DNA of 22,197 nucleotides from Bacteroidota bacterium (GTDB lineage Bacteria; Bacteroidota; Ignavibacteria; UBA10030; SZUA-254): assembly GCA_004322375.1 (NCBI GenBank), contig SCUC01000688.1, positions 1-22,197 of the forward strand. Direction: 5' to 3'. Below, one piece after another: positions 7,613-14,527 of this stretch. Under the pieces are notes generated by a model. The model had not been told where the DNA came from. It worked only from the letters and a program-made list of their open reading frames with translations, and searched no databases. The translations under genes and the position numbers were made by a program. Within the stretch, counting starts at the first letter, position 1; each line of letters starts with the position of its first letter.

Positions 7613-9277
7613 CTAATACGCCCCCTGCGCAAACGCCGCCTGCCGCTTCTGCACGCTCTTATATTGCACCAATGCGCCGTAAGGGAAATCATCAATCAGC
7701 TTCATACACTCCGCGAACGCATCAGGACCGTCATCACCAACCCCGCCCTTGACTACAGGATTAGTATCGGGAAACCCTTTGAACTGCCGAATTAATGTCG
7801 CCTGGTCTCCCTGCTTGGGATTAAACTTCACGATGCCGTTTCTGATAATCGGAACTTGCGCCTCTATTTTCGCCTCTTTGTTAGCAACCTTCTCAACCTT
7901 GTGTATCGGCAGAGGCTTTCCCTTTTTCTTCATCAAGCGGTTGTATTCCCGCTCGAGCAGTACCGCGAACGAAATCATTTCCACCCCGATGACTTTCGGG
8001 TGAAAAAGTTCATAATGCCGGTACGTCTCCTCCATCAACCAGTCCACCGATTCCTGCCTGATAGACGCCGCGAGGCAGTAAAGCTGAAACGTATCCCCCG
8101 CAGTCGGCATCCCTAACGTGATGATAGATTTGTAGTCGGTCGCTTCCTTCGCGCTTGGGTCAATGAACGTCCACGCGACAATATCCTTCCCCTGAATCTC
8201 CGACTCCGTGAAGAACTTGAAATCCGTATCCTTGAACTTCTTATTCTTTTTGTCTTTCGGGTGCATCATCATTTCGGAATCGAAAAGTTCCGGGTCGTCC
8301 TTCTCTTCCTGGAGCAGGCGCAATGTAGGATGACGGTACTCCCAGGCGGATTTCATGTAATCGTTAAAGCCGGCTTTCCTGCAGGCGGCGGCGATGTCCC
8401 GCTCCTGCTGCGTGCTGTTCGTGTTCGGAACTTTCGCCCGGTAAATCTTCTTGATGAAATGCGCGGTGTTCTCTCCCGTCATCAGCTCGTGCGTGATGCT
8501 CTGCTTGCTGATATAATTGCAGAGATACATCCCGCCCCACTTCGGCGAGTTGACGCTCTTTAATTTATCCTGCTTGATGCGGTCAACGTCCTGCATGCAC
8601 AGCCCGTGATTGAATGTCTGTGTCGGGTCTTCAATATCGTTGAGGAGAATCCAGTCCGGGCGATGACCGAAATTCTCCTGTCCCCGCAGCGCCATATCCA
8701 TCCCGAAGCCCTGTACTTTCCTCCCGTTGCTCGTGATAAACTCGTTCAACTCCCATTTGATTGTTCCTTTTAAATCCCCGAAATCGTTTTTCAGCCTCTC
8801 GTTATTTTCGATTTCCAATTTGATGGGAATGACTTTCGTCTCCGCATGGTCTTTCGAGTAAGCAATCACCGGGATGAACCACGCCGCCTCGCAGCAGAGC
8901 TTATGCAGTACGTCTATCTTTCCGAGAAGCGTATCTTTCGCCGACTCCCTGTATGCCGCGAGGATAATAAACTTGTTAATGAGCTGCGTGAGCTCGAAGA
9001 ACTCCGCATGATGCGCTGCGAAGCCCGCTTGCACCCAATCAATCTCGAACTCAGCTAATCCCTTGCGAAGCTGCTGCACGCCCGGGAGCGTCTCGTCCAG
9101 CTGGATGTAATGCGGGAAATACGTTGCAGCGAAATAGAGCTTATCAACCCTTGCGCGCTTCACCCGCGCAATGCGCTTCTCGGTCGAGTCCCGGGGAAAC
9201 ACGTTTGCCTGAGTCCTGATGGACTCAATCAGTTTCCCGAACTGCTTCTCAAAATCTTTTTGACTTAAATTACTCAT
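7613..9277 (-). CDS. Terminase large subunit (Mu gp28-like)
   Basis: 554 residues; packaging motor ATPase plus headful nuclease. A degenerate Walker A is seen at AAYRESAKDT (about 107-116), and a Walker B-like strand at DWILLNDIEDP (about 208-218). The RNase H-fold nuclease follows, with candidate metal ligands Asp373 (FIDPS), Glu433 (VIGVEM) and Asp515/Asp519 (GGVGDDGPDA). Size and order agree with Mu-type large terminases. The ATG at 9277 is followed by SNLSQKDFEKQF. Upstream, between it and the small subunit, sits a palindromic repeat (9293-9325). The Walker A lacks the usual Gly-Lys-Ser/Thr spacing, as is common in this family, so I infer an active enzyme. Confidence 0.88.
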   Translation of the reverse strand: MSNLSQKDFEKQFGKLIESIRTQANVFPRDSTEKRIARVKRARVDKLYFAATYFPHYIQLDETLPGVQQLRKGLAEFEIDWVQAGFAAHHAEFFELTQLINKFIILAAYRESAKDTLLGKIDVLHKLCCEAAWFIPVIAYSKDHAETKVIPIKLEIENNERLKNDFGDLKGTIKWELNEFITSNGRKVQGFGMDMALRGQENFGHRPDWILLNDIEDPTQTFNHGLCMQDVDRIKQDKLKSVNSPKWGGMYLCNYISKQSITHELMTGENTAHFIKKIYRAKVPNTNSTQQERDIAAACRKAGFNDYMKSAWEYRHPTLRLLQEEKDDPELFDSEMMMHPKDKKNKKFKDTDFKFFTESEIQGKDIVAWTFIDPSAKEATDYKSIITLGMPTAGDTFQLYCLAASIRQESVDWLMEETYRHYELFHPKVIGVEMISFAVLLEREYNRLMKKKGKPLPIHKVEKVANKEAKIEAQVPIIRNGIVKFNPKQGDQATLIRQFKGFPDTNPVVKGGVGDDGPDAFAECMKLIDDFPYGALVQYKSVQKRQAAFAQGAY

Positions 9278-9292
9278 AACTTTTTATGATAA

Positions 9293-9325
9293 CCCTCTCC
9301 CTGTGGGAGAGGGAAGGGTGAGGGG
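9293..9325. repeat. CCCTCTCCC palindrome between the terminase genes
   Basis: Perfect hairpin CCCTCTCCC-TGT-GGGAGAGGG (9293-9313) followed by aagggtgaggggg. It is not followed by a T run in the direction of transcription, so it is a repeat rather than a terminator; it may still act as an RNA-processing or stability element between the two subunits. Confidence 0.75.
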
Positions 9326-9330
9326 GTGCA

Positions 9331-9768
9331 TCACGGGTATTTCCTTTTCACCCAATTCCCGAACTCAACAAGGTACGGCTGCATCTCAACAAGCGTGTCC
9401 GGATGTTCAGTCCGGAGGAACTCGACATACTCGCTAATACCCAACAGGATGTTTCCCCGCTTATCCAAATCTTTGCCCAGCGACTTTGCCGCCTTCACAA
9501 CCTTCATAATAGCGTCAGCCTTACGCGCGTCAATCTCGCCGCCCGATGCCATCTCCTGCAGTTGCCTGACGGCAATGAGAAGCATGTTCTTCAGAGCGCT
9601 CACGCCGGTCATTGCCATCGTCTCGCGTTCCTTTTCCCACCCGTCATCCAGCGACCACCGGTACACCGATTTCTCCGGCACGTTAATCGTTGTAGAGATT
9701 TCCTTGACGGATTTTCCCTCCTCTACGTAGAGCCGTTTGGCTTCAAGTCGTTCTTTGCTGTATGCCAT
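9331..9768 (-). CDS. Terminase small subunit (HTH, Mu gp27/DUF1804-like)
   Basis: 145 residues. An N-terminal helix-turn-helix (about residues 5-40: KRLYVEEGKSVKEISTTINV, then EKSVYRWSLDDGW) is followed by a long helical oligomerisation part (about 45-105) and a Tyr/Phe/Trp-rich C terminus (YLVEFGNWVKRKYP). Directly upstream of the large subunit, this marks it as the DNA-recognition partner that brings phage DNA to the motor. First gene after the strong leftward terminator at 9800-9836, so it opens the late block. Ribosome-binding site is weak (AAAAGA). Confidence 0.8.
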   Translation of the reverse strand: MAYSKERLEAKRLYVEEGKSVKEISTTINVPEKSVYRWSLDDGWEKERETMAMTGVSALKNMLLIAVRQLQEMASGGEIDARKADAIMKVVKAAKSLGKDLDKRGNILLGISEYVEFLRTEHPDTLVEMQPYLVEFGNWVKRKYP

Positions 9769-9782
9769 TCTTTTATTGACAA

Positions 9783-9836
9783 TTATTTAAAAAACAAAAA
9801 GCCCCGTCAAGCTCTTTTGCTGAGCTTGACGGGGCT
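9783..9836 (-). terminator. Strong intrinsic terminator between early/middle and late blocks
   Basis: Perfect 15-bp stem AGCCCCGTCAAGCTC / GAGCTTGACGGGGCT with a 7-base loop (9800-9836). On the minus strand it is followed by TTTTTGTTTTTTAAAT. This is a textbook rho-independent terminator for leftward transcription. The stem core CCCGTCA/TGACGGG is shared with repeats at 11829 and 20861. Confidence 0.85.
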
Positions 9837-9862
9837 CCTAAATGGATAACCCTTATTGAACT

Positions 9863-9892
9863 ATAATAATGTAACTAAAACCTGCGTGTAAA
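9863..9892 (-). promoter_or_regulatory. Possible leftward promoter just upstream of the terminator
   Basis: On the minus strand TTTACA (9892-9887), an 18-base spacer and TATTAT (9868-9863). Transcription would start near 9856 and meet the terminator about 20 bases later. Either it yields a very short RNA or needs antitermination to serve the late genes. Weak evidence. Confidence 0.3.
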
Positions 9893-9906
9893 TCAATCAA
9901 CATATT

Positions 9907-9945
9907 CCCTCTCCGGTGTTTATCCGCCTCTGGCGGAGGAGAGGG
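9907..9945. repeat. Nested palindrome: one repeat family inside another
   Basis: Outer arms CCCTCTCC (9907-9914) and GGAGAGGG (9938-9945) enclose a second complete palindrome TCCGCC-TCT-GGCGGA (9923-9937) plus eight bases. The inner element occurs alone at 11954, 12951 and 20816, which suggests insertion of one repeat into the loop of another. Confidence 0.7.
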
Positions 9946-9985
9946 TCAGGGTGAGGGATGAAGATGGGATAACCTTTGTTCTCGC

Positions 9986-10089
9986 CACAGCAGCGGCGAC
10001 CCGTTCCTCGCGGAGTCCGGAAAGTCATCCCATCGGGAGACCCTTCTCTCGGCAACTCTGTCCTTACGAAACGAGTTACCGCTGCTGTG
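9986..10089 (-). repeat. 104-base imperfect inverted repeat, likely folded RNA on the minus strand
   Basis: Arms CACAGCAGCGG (9986-9996) and CCGCTGCTGTG (10079-10089) are perfect. Read as minus-strand RNA the stem continues for 11 more positions with one mismatch and three G-U pairs; as plus-strand RNA those G-U pairs become A-C mismatches. An internal hairpin GTCTCCCGATGGGATGAC (10041-10024) pairs GTC/GAC and TCCC/GGGA around GAT with one bulged base. A 79-codon open frame crosses it but runs on into the neighbouring palindromes, so I do not call it a gene. It could be a small RNA, a processing or packaging signal, or another larger interspersed palindrome. Confidence 0.5.
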
Positions 10090-10132
10090 TTTGAACAAAT
10101 AAATATACGCACTTCATCTCTTTCGTGCAACA

Positions 10133-10354
10133 TCATGTGCTGTCATCGTTAATAACGCATTCAGTCGAACCCGACCTGGCAAACTGCTGCGCCGGATTCC
10201 ACTCCGATGCGCGCAGCCCGCCCGCGCTGAACGTCCACTTAAATTCCTTGCCGTCCCAAAGAACTTCAATCTTACAGTGTCGCTTTGATGTCTCGACCTT
10301 GACCAGAAGCCCGACAAGCTCCTGGAATTTTGTCTCGCTATTGGTTGCTGCCAT
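10133..10354 (-). CDS. Small protein of unknown function
   Basis: 73 residues beginning MAATNSETKFQELVGLL. ATG 10354 is chosen over the more upstream frame start at 10420 because AGGAG lies at ideal distance before it and the upstream extension overlaps the preceding gene region with no sense. The middle (CKIEVLWDGKEFKWTFSAGG) looks like a small beta-sheet. Last gene of the early/middle operon before the structured region and terminator. No family recognised. Confidence 0.6.
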   Translation of the reverse strand: MAATNSETKFQELVGLLVKVETSKRHCKIEVLWDGKEFKWTFSAGGLRASEWNPAQQFARSGSTECVINDDST

Positions 10355-10424
10355 TATGTCTCCTGTAATTGATGCTGTGGTTGAACGCAGACATAAGAAC
10401 AACCATTGTGCCGTGGACATTCCC

Positions 10425-11126
10425 TCATTGCGGTAACAGCATGAAGTTGTTATTCGCTGATTGAAGCGGCTTAAAAATTTCTATTTTCTCACCATCAACA
10501 AAGCCCTGCGAGAACGCATCCTTGTCGCCGAGCTTTATCTTTTCGGAACTGCTCTTGGCGTTAGGGAATTGCTCTTTGTAATAGCGCTCGAGCGCGGCGT
10601 TGTCAACGCGGATTAAACCGTAGCCTTGATACAACGCTTTGCGCGCTTCATCGAGTTTTTTATTCAGCCCGGCGTACAGTCCGAAAAAGTAGGATTCTTT
10701 AATCCGGTTCTTCCTCGCTCCGCCCATCCGGCTTGAGACAAACTCGTGCTTGTTCGCTTTCCACAACGATGTGAACGTCCTCCGGAGAAATTCATACACA
10801 TGCTTCGCTATGATAATGTTATGAGGCTCTCCCAGGACGCTGAATATGTTGCCGGTGTATTTCCGGTTGCCGACATGCAGCACGATGATGACGTGAAAAT
10901 ATTCCTTCAGCAGCATGAAGATGTACGAATCCTCCGGATGCGCCCGCTCGCCATCCTTTGCCCGTACTGTCTCGAACGGTTCTTTCTCCTTCAAGTCGCC
11001 CATGGAGATGTTGTATTTTTCCATGAGCTCATACGCGCGGGAAAGCGCAAGCTCCGCTTCATGCTGGTTAGGGCTGGAAGAGAGCGCCAGCAGCTTCTTT
11101 ATTTTCTCGACAATATTTTCAGGCAT
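10425..11126 (-). CDS. DUF2786 domain protein
   Basis: 233 residues. The first 45 residues (VEKIKKLLALSSSPNQHEAE, then ALSRAYELMEKYNI) are the DUF2786 signature, a short helical domain found in many phage and plasmid accessory proteins. The middle (about 60-140) resembles the mixed alpha/beta partner region usually following it, with YIFMLLKEYFHVIIVLHVG and VYEFLRRTFTSLW. The C terminus (DKDAFSQGFVDGEKI) is also typical. Function in the family is unestablished. It sits nine bases downstream of the 11136-11690 gene, within the minus-strand operon. Confidence 0.75.
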   Translation of the reverse strand: MPENIVEKIKKLLALSSSPNQHEAELALSRAYELMEKYNISMGDLKEKEPFETVRAKDGERAHPEDSYIFMLLKEYFHVIIVLHVGNRKYTGNIFSVLGEPHNIIIAKHVYEFLRRTFTSLWKANKHEFVSSRMGGARKNRIKESYFFGLYAGLNKKLDEARKALYQGYGLIRVDNAALERYYKEQFPNAKSSSEKIKLGDKDAFSQGFVDGEKIEIFKPLQSANNNFMLLPQ

Positions 11127-11135
11127 TGCCAGATG

Positions 11136-11690
11136 TTAACTGTTGAGACACTCAAATTTAAATTTTAATCGCTGTAACATTCCTAATGGGGTAAAACAAT
11201 TATCCAACATAACACATTCAAAATAATTCTTAAAGCTCTCATAATCATAGAGGAGGAACAGCAGCAGAGCGCATTCACGGTTCTTCTGAGATGGGATGCC
11301 AGTGTGTGAAATATATCCTTCAATAACCTTAATTGTTATCGGATGCTCAATATCACCATACGCTGAGCTAATGGGCGTATGAAAGACGTATCGCCCAAGT
11401 TTGCTTTTCTTGAGTAATACCCAACGTTCTTCTTTGTACCATCCCGTGCCTCCGCAAGCATAACAAGAAGCGTCATAATTAAGCTCATCATCATCACCCC
11501 AGGCAACGGAATATTCGTCTATTCCGCTGATACATCGGTTACATCTGACACCCGTAAAATGCTGTAGCTCGTAATCAATAAACGTTCCCCATCGTTTCAG
11601 AATGGTTCTCTTAATAGCGTAGAATTCCTCCTTGTATTCAGGGTTATGATTCGCGTGAAACAATAAAAAGCCCAGCAGTCGTCTCATCAT
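11136..11690 (-). CDS. Zinc-ribbon-like protein of unknown function
   Basis: 184 residues. Two cysteine pairs, CNRC (about residue 50) and CYACGGTGW (about 76), form a treble-clef or DnaJ-like zinc site, suggesting nucleic-acid or protein binding. The C-terminal half is rich in aromatic residues and carries KNRECALLLFLLYDYESFKN. Its ATG overlaps the stop of the preceding gene by four bases, so translation is coupled. It is more AT-rich than its neighbours, possibly a later arrival. No family recognised. Confidence 0.65.
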   Translation of the reverse strand: MMRRLLGFLLFHANHNPEYKEEFYAIKRTILKRWGTFIDYELQHFTGVRCNRCISGIDEYSVAWGDDDELNYDASCYACGGTGWYKEERWVLLKKSKLGRYVFHTPISSAYGDIEHPITIKVIEGYISHTGIPSQKNRECALLLFLLYDYESFKNYFECVMLDNCFTPLGMLQRLKFKFECLNS

Positions 11691-12397
11691 CTCAACTGCT
11701 CCCTGATTTTCGCGCAGGCTTCCTCGAAGCTCAGCGCGGGTACATCGCTGTCATCTTCCTCCGTGATAAAATTTCCTCCCGCAACCGCATGCACGGGCGC
11801 GGGAGGTCGTGGAGCTTCGTCTGGCTGTCCCGTCATGCAATCGCTTGACGGGGCAGGCGTTATGGGAGCGGCGGCAGAGGAGGGACCGCCTGTAGGTTTT
11901 CCAGACGAAGTTGTAATTTCTATTTGTAAATTTCTCTCGGAGCGAAGCGGAGATCCGCCTTTGGCGGACTCCCCACGCGCCTCCGCACCCCCGCTCCCCC
12001 GCGCCTCCGCTAATTTTCTCTCCCACCTCTCCTCCGCGAGCGTAATGTACCTGACATTCTCTAAATGCTTCCGTCCCTTCTCCGTCAGCGTGATGCGCTC
12101 GATAAGCTGTTTGCTCTGCTTGATGTCGCCCCGCTTGCCTGTGAGCTTATAGTGCCGCTTGATGTACCCGTCTTGCTCCTCAAGCTCCACAAGCGCAAAG
12201 AAAATATCCCTGTTAAACTTCTGTTTATCCTTCAAGCGGAACTGCTGGTTCGGCTGCTCGCCGGCAAACTCGTTGCACGCGTTCCACACGTCCCAGAACG
12301 TCAGCGCGTCCTTTGCCGTCTCTTTCCGAAACTCCCGCAGTATCAACTGCGCCAGCGAGATAATCACAATCGGCGTTCTTGTGTCAATGTTTTTCAT
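11687..12397 (-). CDS. wHTH-like protein with repeat-encoded low-complexity tail
   Basis: 236 residues from ATG 12397, which overlaps the upstream stop (ATGA); longer frame starts up to 12475 are rejected because they translate the spacer aattcaaaatgcaaaatg. The N-terminal 125 residues look like a winged-helix protein (ALTFWDVWNACNEFAG; FFALVELEEQDGYIKRHYKL; ITLTEKGRKHLENV). The C-terminal 100 residues are Pro, Ser, Ala and Gly rich and include peptides encoded by palindromic repeats: ESAKGGSPLRSERNL (11936-11975) and PSSDCMTGQPDEA (about 11829-11852). A final acidic helix (EEDDSDVPALSFEEACAKI) is conserved-looking. Possibly a phage replication or regulatory protein; not identified. Confidence 0.6.
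   Translation of the reverse strand: MKNIDTRTPIVIISLAQLILREFRKETAKDALTFWDVWNACNEFAGEQPNQQFRLKDKQKFNRDIFFALVELEEQDGYIKRHYKLTGKRGDIKQSKQLIERITLTEKGRKHLENVRYITLAEERWERKLAEARGSGGAEARGESAKGGSPLRSERNLQIEITTSSGKPTGGPSSAAAPITPAPSSDCMTGQPDEAPRPPAPVHAVAGGNFITEEDDSDVPALSFEEACAKIREQLR
11829..11852. repeat. CCCGTCA palindrome inside a coding region
   Basis: CCCGTCA (11829-11835) and TGACGGG (11846-11852) separated by ten bases, in frame within the 11687-12397 gene. Shares its stem with the terminator at 9800-9836 and the palindrome at 20861-20885. Confidence 0.55.
11954..11968. repeat. TCCGCC-TTT-GGCGGA palindrome inside a coding region
   Basis: Perfect 6-bp-arm palindrome preceded by gagcgaag at 11940; the same gagcgaag ... 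TCCGCC pairing is seen at 12941-12965. Translated in frame in the 11687-12397 gene. Confidence 0.6.
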
Positions 12398-12924
12398 TTT
12401 GCATTTTGAATTTTTACTTGTTCTTCCTGTGATGTTACCCTCCATGTCTGCACGATCCGTCCCGTCACGAGGCACGCCCGCTTCTTCGCAGCCGTCACAA
12501 GTCCGAACTGTCTCAGCTCGAACGTTCGCCCCACAACGCGGTTAATCGGCAGCTCTAAATATTTCGCAATCTCCTCGTTGGAGAGAGACTCCAGCTTCTC
12601 CAGCGCTCCATCTCTCCAATGCCCCAGGCATTCTTCCACTTGATAATTATCCCAATGTGCGACCTTCGACAATACTTCATACACCGCCTGCTGCTTCACG
12701 CCCAGCTCTCTCGCATCGTATGTCAGCGCGATATGCGCCAGCTTCCGCGTCTCCGTTGCAACCGGCATCGCTTTCGGCGCCGTCTCAAACCGTTCCAATG
12801 TTTTCCTCCCCTTCACAAGGGGAGGAGTAAGGAGGGGTTTAGTCGCGTCAAACAACGGCAGCCCCGTCTCCTGACCAAAGCGTCTAATCACGTCCTTGCG
12901 ATATTTATTTTTCCTGTAGCCCAT
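12394..12924 (-). CDS. HTH-containing phage protein with an in-frame palindrome
   Basis: 176 residues. Residues about 60-150 form helical/winged-helix units: DARELGVKQQAVYEVLSKV, SLSNEEIAKYLELPINRVVG, RTFELRQFGLV. This suggests DNA binding. Residues about 27-45 (TKPLLTPPLVKGRKTLE) are encoded by a GC-rich palindrome at 12805-12825 and its tail, so the link between the basic N terminus (YRKNKYRKDVIRRF) and the HTH part is a repeat insertion. The end (KIQNAK) is translated spacer sequence, and its stop overlaps the next ATG. It overlaps the upstream gene by 20 bases. Role not identified; a replication or transcription factor is plausible. Confidence 0.65.
   Translation of the reverse strand: MGYRKNKYRKDVIRRFGQETGLPLFDATKPLLTPPLVKGRKTLERFETAPKAMPVATETRKLAHIALTYDARELGVKQQAVYEVLSKVAHWDNYQVEECLGHWRDGALEKLESLSNEEIAKYLELPINRVVGRTFELRQFGLVTAAKKRACLVTGRIVQTWRVTSQEEQVKIQNAK
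12805..12825. repeat. CCTCCCCTT palindrome inside a coding region
   Basis: Perfect hairpin CCTCCCCTT-CAC-AAGGGGAGG followed by agtaaggaggggtt. Same class as 5005-5025 and translated in frame. Confidence 0.75.
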
Positions 12925-13564
12925 TTTTTTTTGTCATGCTGAGCGAAGTCTCCGCCAGAGGCGGATGCGCCTTTGGAGCAGAAGTGTTTCGTTGTTTCAA
13001 AAACTCTTTCCCCTTTGCCGTCAGCTTCCACAACGCCGTTCTGTTAATTTTTCCCCCTTCAACAAAACCGGTGTTCCTTAAATCCTTCAAGCGGCTGCTG
13101 ATATTTAAATTGCTGTATGGGAACCCCGATGCTTTGAGAGCGTGCGTTATTTCTGCTGTCGAGGCTGTCGGGCATTGGTTCGGTGTGAGTTCGAGAAGCG
13201 CATTGAGAATAACCACTCGTTGACTGCTGCCAACCGCTGATTCAACCGCATCGTAGAATGTCCCGAATGCTTCTTTTATCCGTTGGAAAATACCCGTGTG
13301 CAAATCATGTATTTCAGGGAAGCGATTTTTGTCATCATATATCGCGCGAAGCATGGCGCGCAATTCATTCCTTGTATGTTTATGCATTGTGCTTGGCTTA
13401 CCCGTCGCGAGCAGCAGGGCATTATCCCAGCTGTCGAATCGTTTATAGACGAGCCGCTCGATATATTTCGATACATCCGAGAGAAGGAGCGTCCTGCCCT
13501 TTTGCGCCGTTAGCGTTCGGAGATGCTCAAGAAGCATCTCGTTAGTCCACTTTGTTTTGTTCAT
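12905..13564 (-). CDS. HNH-associated-repeat protein fused to a winged helix, no nuclease
   Basis: 219 residues. The N-terminal half carries two copies of the homing-endonuclease-associated repeat (about residues 5-56 and 64-113): helical units ending in FDSWDNALLLATGK and FGTFYDAVESAVG. These usually bind DNA next to an HNH nuclease, but no HNH or GIY-YIG motif is present. A winged-helix domain follows (about 118-195: TASTAEITHALKASGF; RLKDLRNTGFVEGGKI; ALWKLTAKGKEFL). The tail (APKAHPPLAETSLSMTKK) is translated from the catgctgagcgaagtc/TCCGCC repeat at 12932-12965 and an A9 run, so the native end may have been replaced. Probably a DNA-binding regulator. Confidence 0.65.
   Translation of the reverse strand: MNKTKWTNEMLLEHLRTLTAQKGRTLLLSDVSKYIERLVYKRFDSWDNALLLATGKPSTMHKHTRNELRAMLRAIYDDKNRFPEIHDLHTGIFQRIKEAFGTFYDAVESAVGSSQRVVILNALLELTPNQCPTASTAEITHALKASGFPYSNLNISSRLKDLRNTGFVEGGKINRTALWKLTAKGKEFLKQRNTSAPKAHPPLAETSLSMTKKNGLQEK
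12932..12965. repeat. Composite catgctgagcgaagtc + TCCGCC palindrome
   Basis: tgtcatgctgagcgaagtc is followed at once by TCCGCC-AGA-GGCGGA (12951-12965). It overlaps the 3' end of the 12905-13564 gene and lies next to an A9 run. It looks like an interspersed repeat that reshaped the gene's C terminus. Confidence 0.6.
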
Positions 13565-13724
13565 TGTTCGCTTCTTTAAAATAGTTTTGAATTACATTCA
13601 TCGCCGCTTCTGCAGCATCCACCACAACCCGTTTCGGCAGCGCCAGCGACCGGGTGAGAAAATTAATCGCATCGTACACTTTCCATTTCAATATGTCGCT
13701 CTCGCTCATAGGTCTCTTGCCCAT
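13542..13724 (-). CDS. Small helical protein of unknown function
   Basis: 60 residues (MGKRPMSESDILKWKVYDAI, then NFLTRSLALPKR), predicted helical. It is three bases downstream of the 13728-14018 gene and overlaps the start of the HNH-repeat gene by 23 bases, so it sits well in the operon. A short GAGAT precedes the ATG. No family recognised. Confidence 0.5.
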   Translation of the reverse strand: MGKRPMSESDILKWKVYDAINFLTRSLALPKRVVVDAAEAAMNVIQNYFKEANNEQNKVD

Positions 13725-13727
13725 ATC

Positions 13728-14018
13728 TCACATCTCAACACTGAATTTCTCCGGCATTTGCTTCGACATGCGCTTGAACGATTGCCGCGCCGCCGGCTGG
13801 TGCTTTTGATAAATCTCCTGCAACGCGTTGTAATCTTCCCGCGACAAATCCTGGATGTGCGAGCGCATCTCCTCAGCCCGGAGAACGACGTCGCGTTCTG
13901 CCGGCGTCAACGTTCGAACCGTGTCCCTGATAAAATTCAGATGTCTCAGCGCGAACGTTATGCGGAAGTTCTGGTCCTGAAACAATGTCGGCTGTGCGCT
14001 ACTTATCCTGTTTCTCAT
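13728..14018 (-). CDS. Small helical protein downstream of Gam
   Basis: 96 residues, mostly helical and charged (TPAERDVVLRAEEMRSHI; LSREDYNALQEIYQKHQPAA). It overlaps the 3' end of gam by 20 bases. No motif beyond the helices. Position between Gam and DNA-binding genes suggests an early/middle function; unidentified. Confidence 0.55.
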   Translation of the reverse strand: MRNRISSAQPTLFQDQNFRITFALRHLNFIRDTVRTLTPAERDVVLRAEEMRSHIQDLSREDYNALQEIYQKHQPAARQSFKRMSKQMPEKFSVEM

Positions 14019-14526
14019 TGATGGATTTCCAGTTCAGCTTCAACACGAATTCTTCCCCCTGGTCAATCTTCAACCCGGCTTCCGCAAGCTCTGCATCGGT
14101 CAGCTTACCCTCTCTGTATTTTCTAAGAATCAGTTCCTTGTCCAACGATTCAACCATGCGGATGAAACGTCTCTTGAATTGTTCCTTGATGGCGATGAGT
14201 ACGCCATCCCATTTGTATCGCTTGTTCAGCAGCACAACGCTCTCCGTCAGCGTCCGGAATCCTACCCTCCCGAACGTGAGCTTCATTGCCCGGACCTTCT
14301 TAAACTCCGAATCATGTTCGCGGCAGAACGCTTCAATGTCCGCCTCGATGGAAATCACCTGCTCCCGCCGGAACTTCGTGAGCGCATCGTACTTGGCAGT
14401 GATGGACTCGACCTCTTCGTTCATCTCCGTCTCTTTTTTCTTGAGTTCGATTTTGTGCTTGCCAAGCTCTCGCAGCTTCGCATCAACATCCTCGAATGTC
14501 TTTATGGTTGTCTGTTTTTTTGGCAT
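13999..14526 (-). CDS. gam: Gam-like host-nuclease inhibitor
   Basis: 175 residues, the length of Mu Gam (174). Gam is a Ku-like dimer that coats double-stranded DNA ends and blocks RecBCD-type exonucleases. Visible are the long N-terminal coiled coil (about 15-60: VDAKLRELGKHKIELKKKET and onward), then the conserved core LTFGRVGFRTL (about 88-98) and a C-terminal helical part (LRKYREGKLTDAELAEAGLKI). ATG 14526 is preferred over the frame's earlier start because GGAG lies just before it and it follows the upstream stop by one base. Its place next to GemA agrees with Mu gene order, where gam and gemA share the semi-essential early region. Confidence 0.88.
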   Translation of the reverse strand: MPKKQTTIKTFEDVDAKLRELGKHKIELKKKETEMNEEVESITAKYDALTKFRREQVISIEADIEAFCREHDSEFKKVRAMKLTFGRVGFRTLTESVVLLNKRYKWDGVLIAIKEQFKRRFIRMVESLDKELILRKYREGKLTDAELAEAGLKIDQGEEFVLKLNWKSINEKQDK

Positions 14527-14527
14527 A

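Noticed and set aside
9986..10089. Integron attC site
   Set aside because: The hairpin has bulges, but no GTTRRRY core sites at the ends and no integrase in the window.
9966..10100. Self-cleaving ribozyme (hammerhead) in the inverted repeat
   Set aside because: A CGAAAC word is present on the plus strand but no CTGATGA partner at the right place; the pairing favours the other strand.
9897..10136. 79-codon leftward open frame over the structured region
   Set aside because: It translates the 104-base inverted repeat and then the CCCTCTCC/TCCGCC palindromes (ending PHPDPLLRQRRINTGEG), with no ribosome-binding site; better explained by stop-free repeats.
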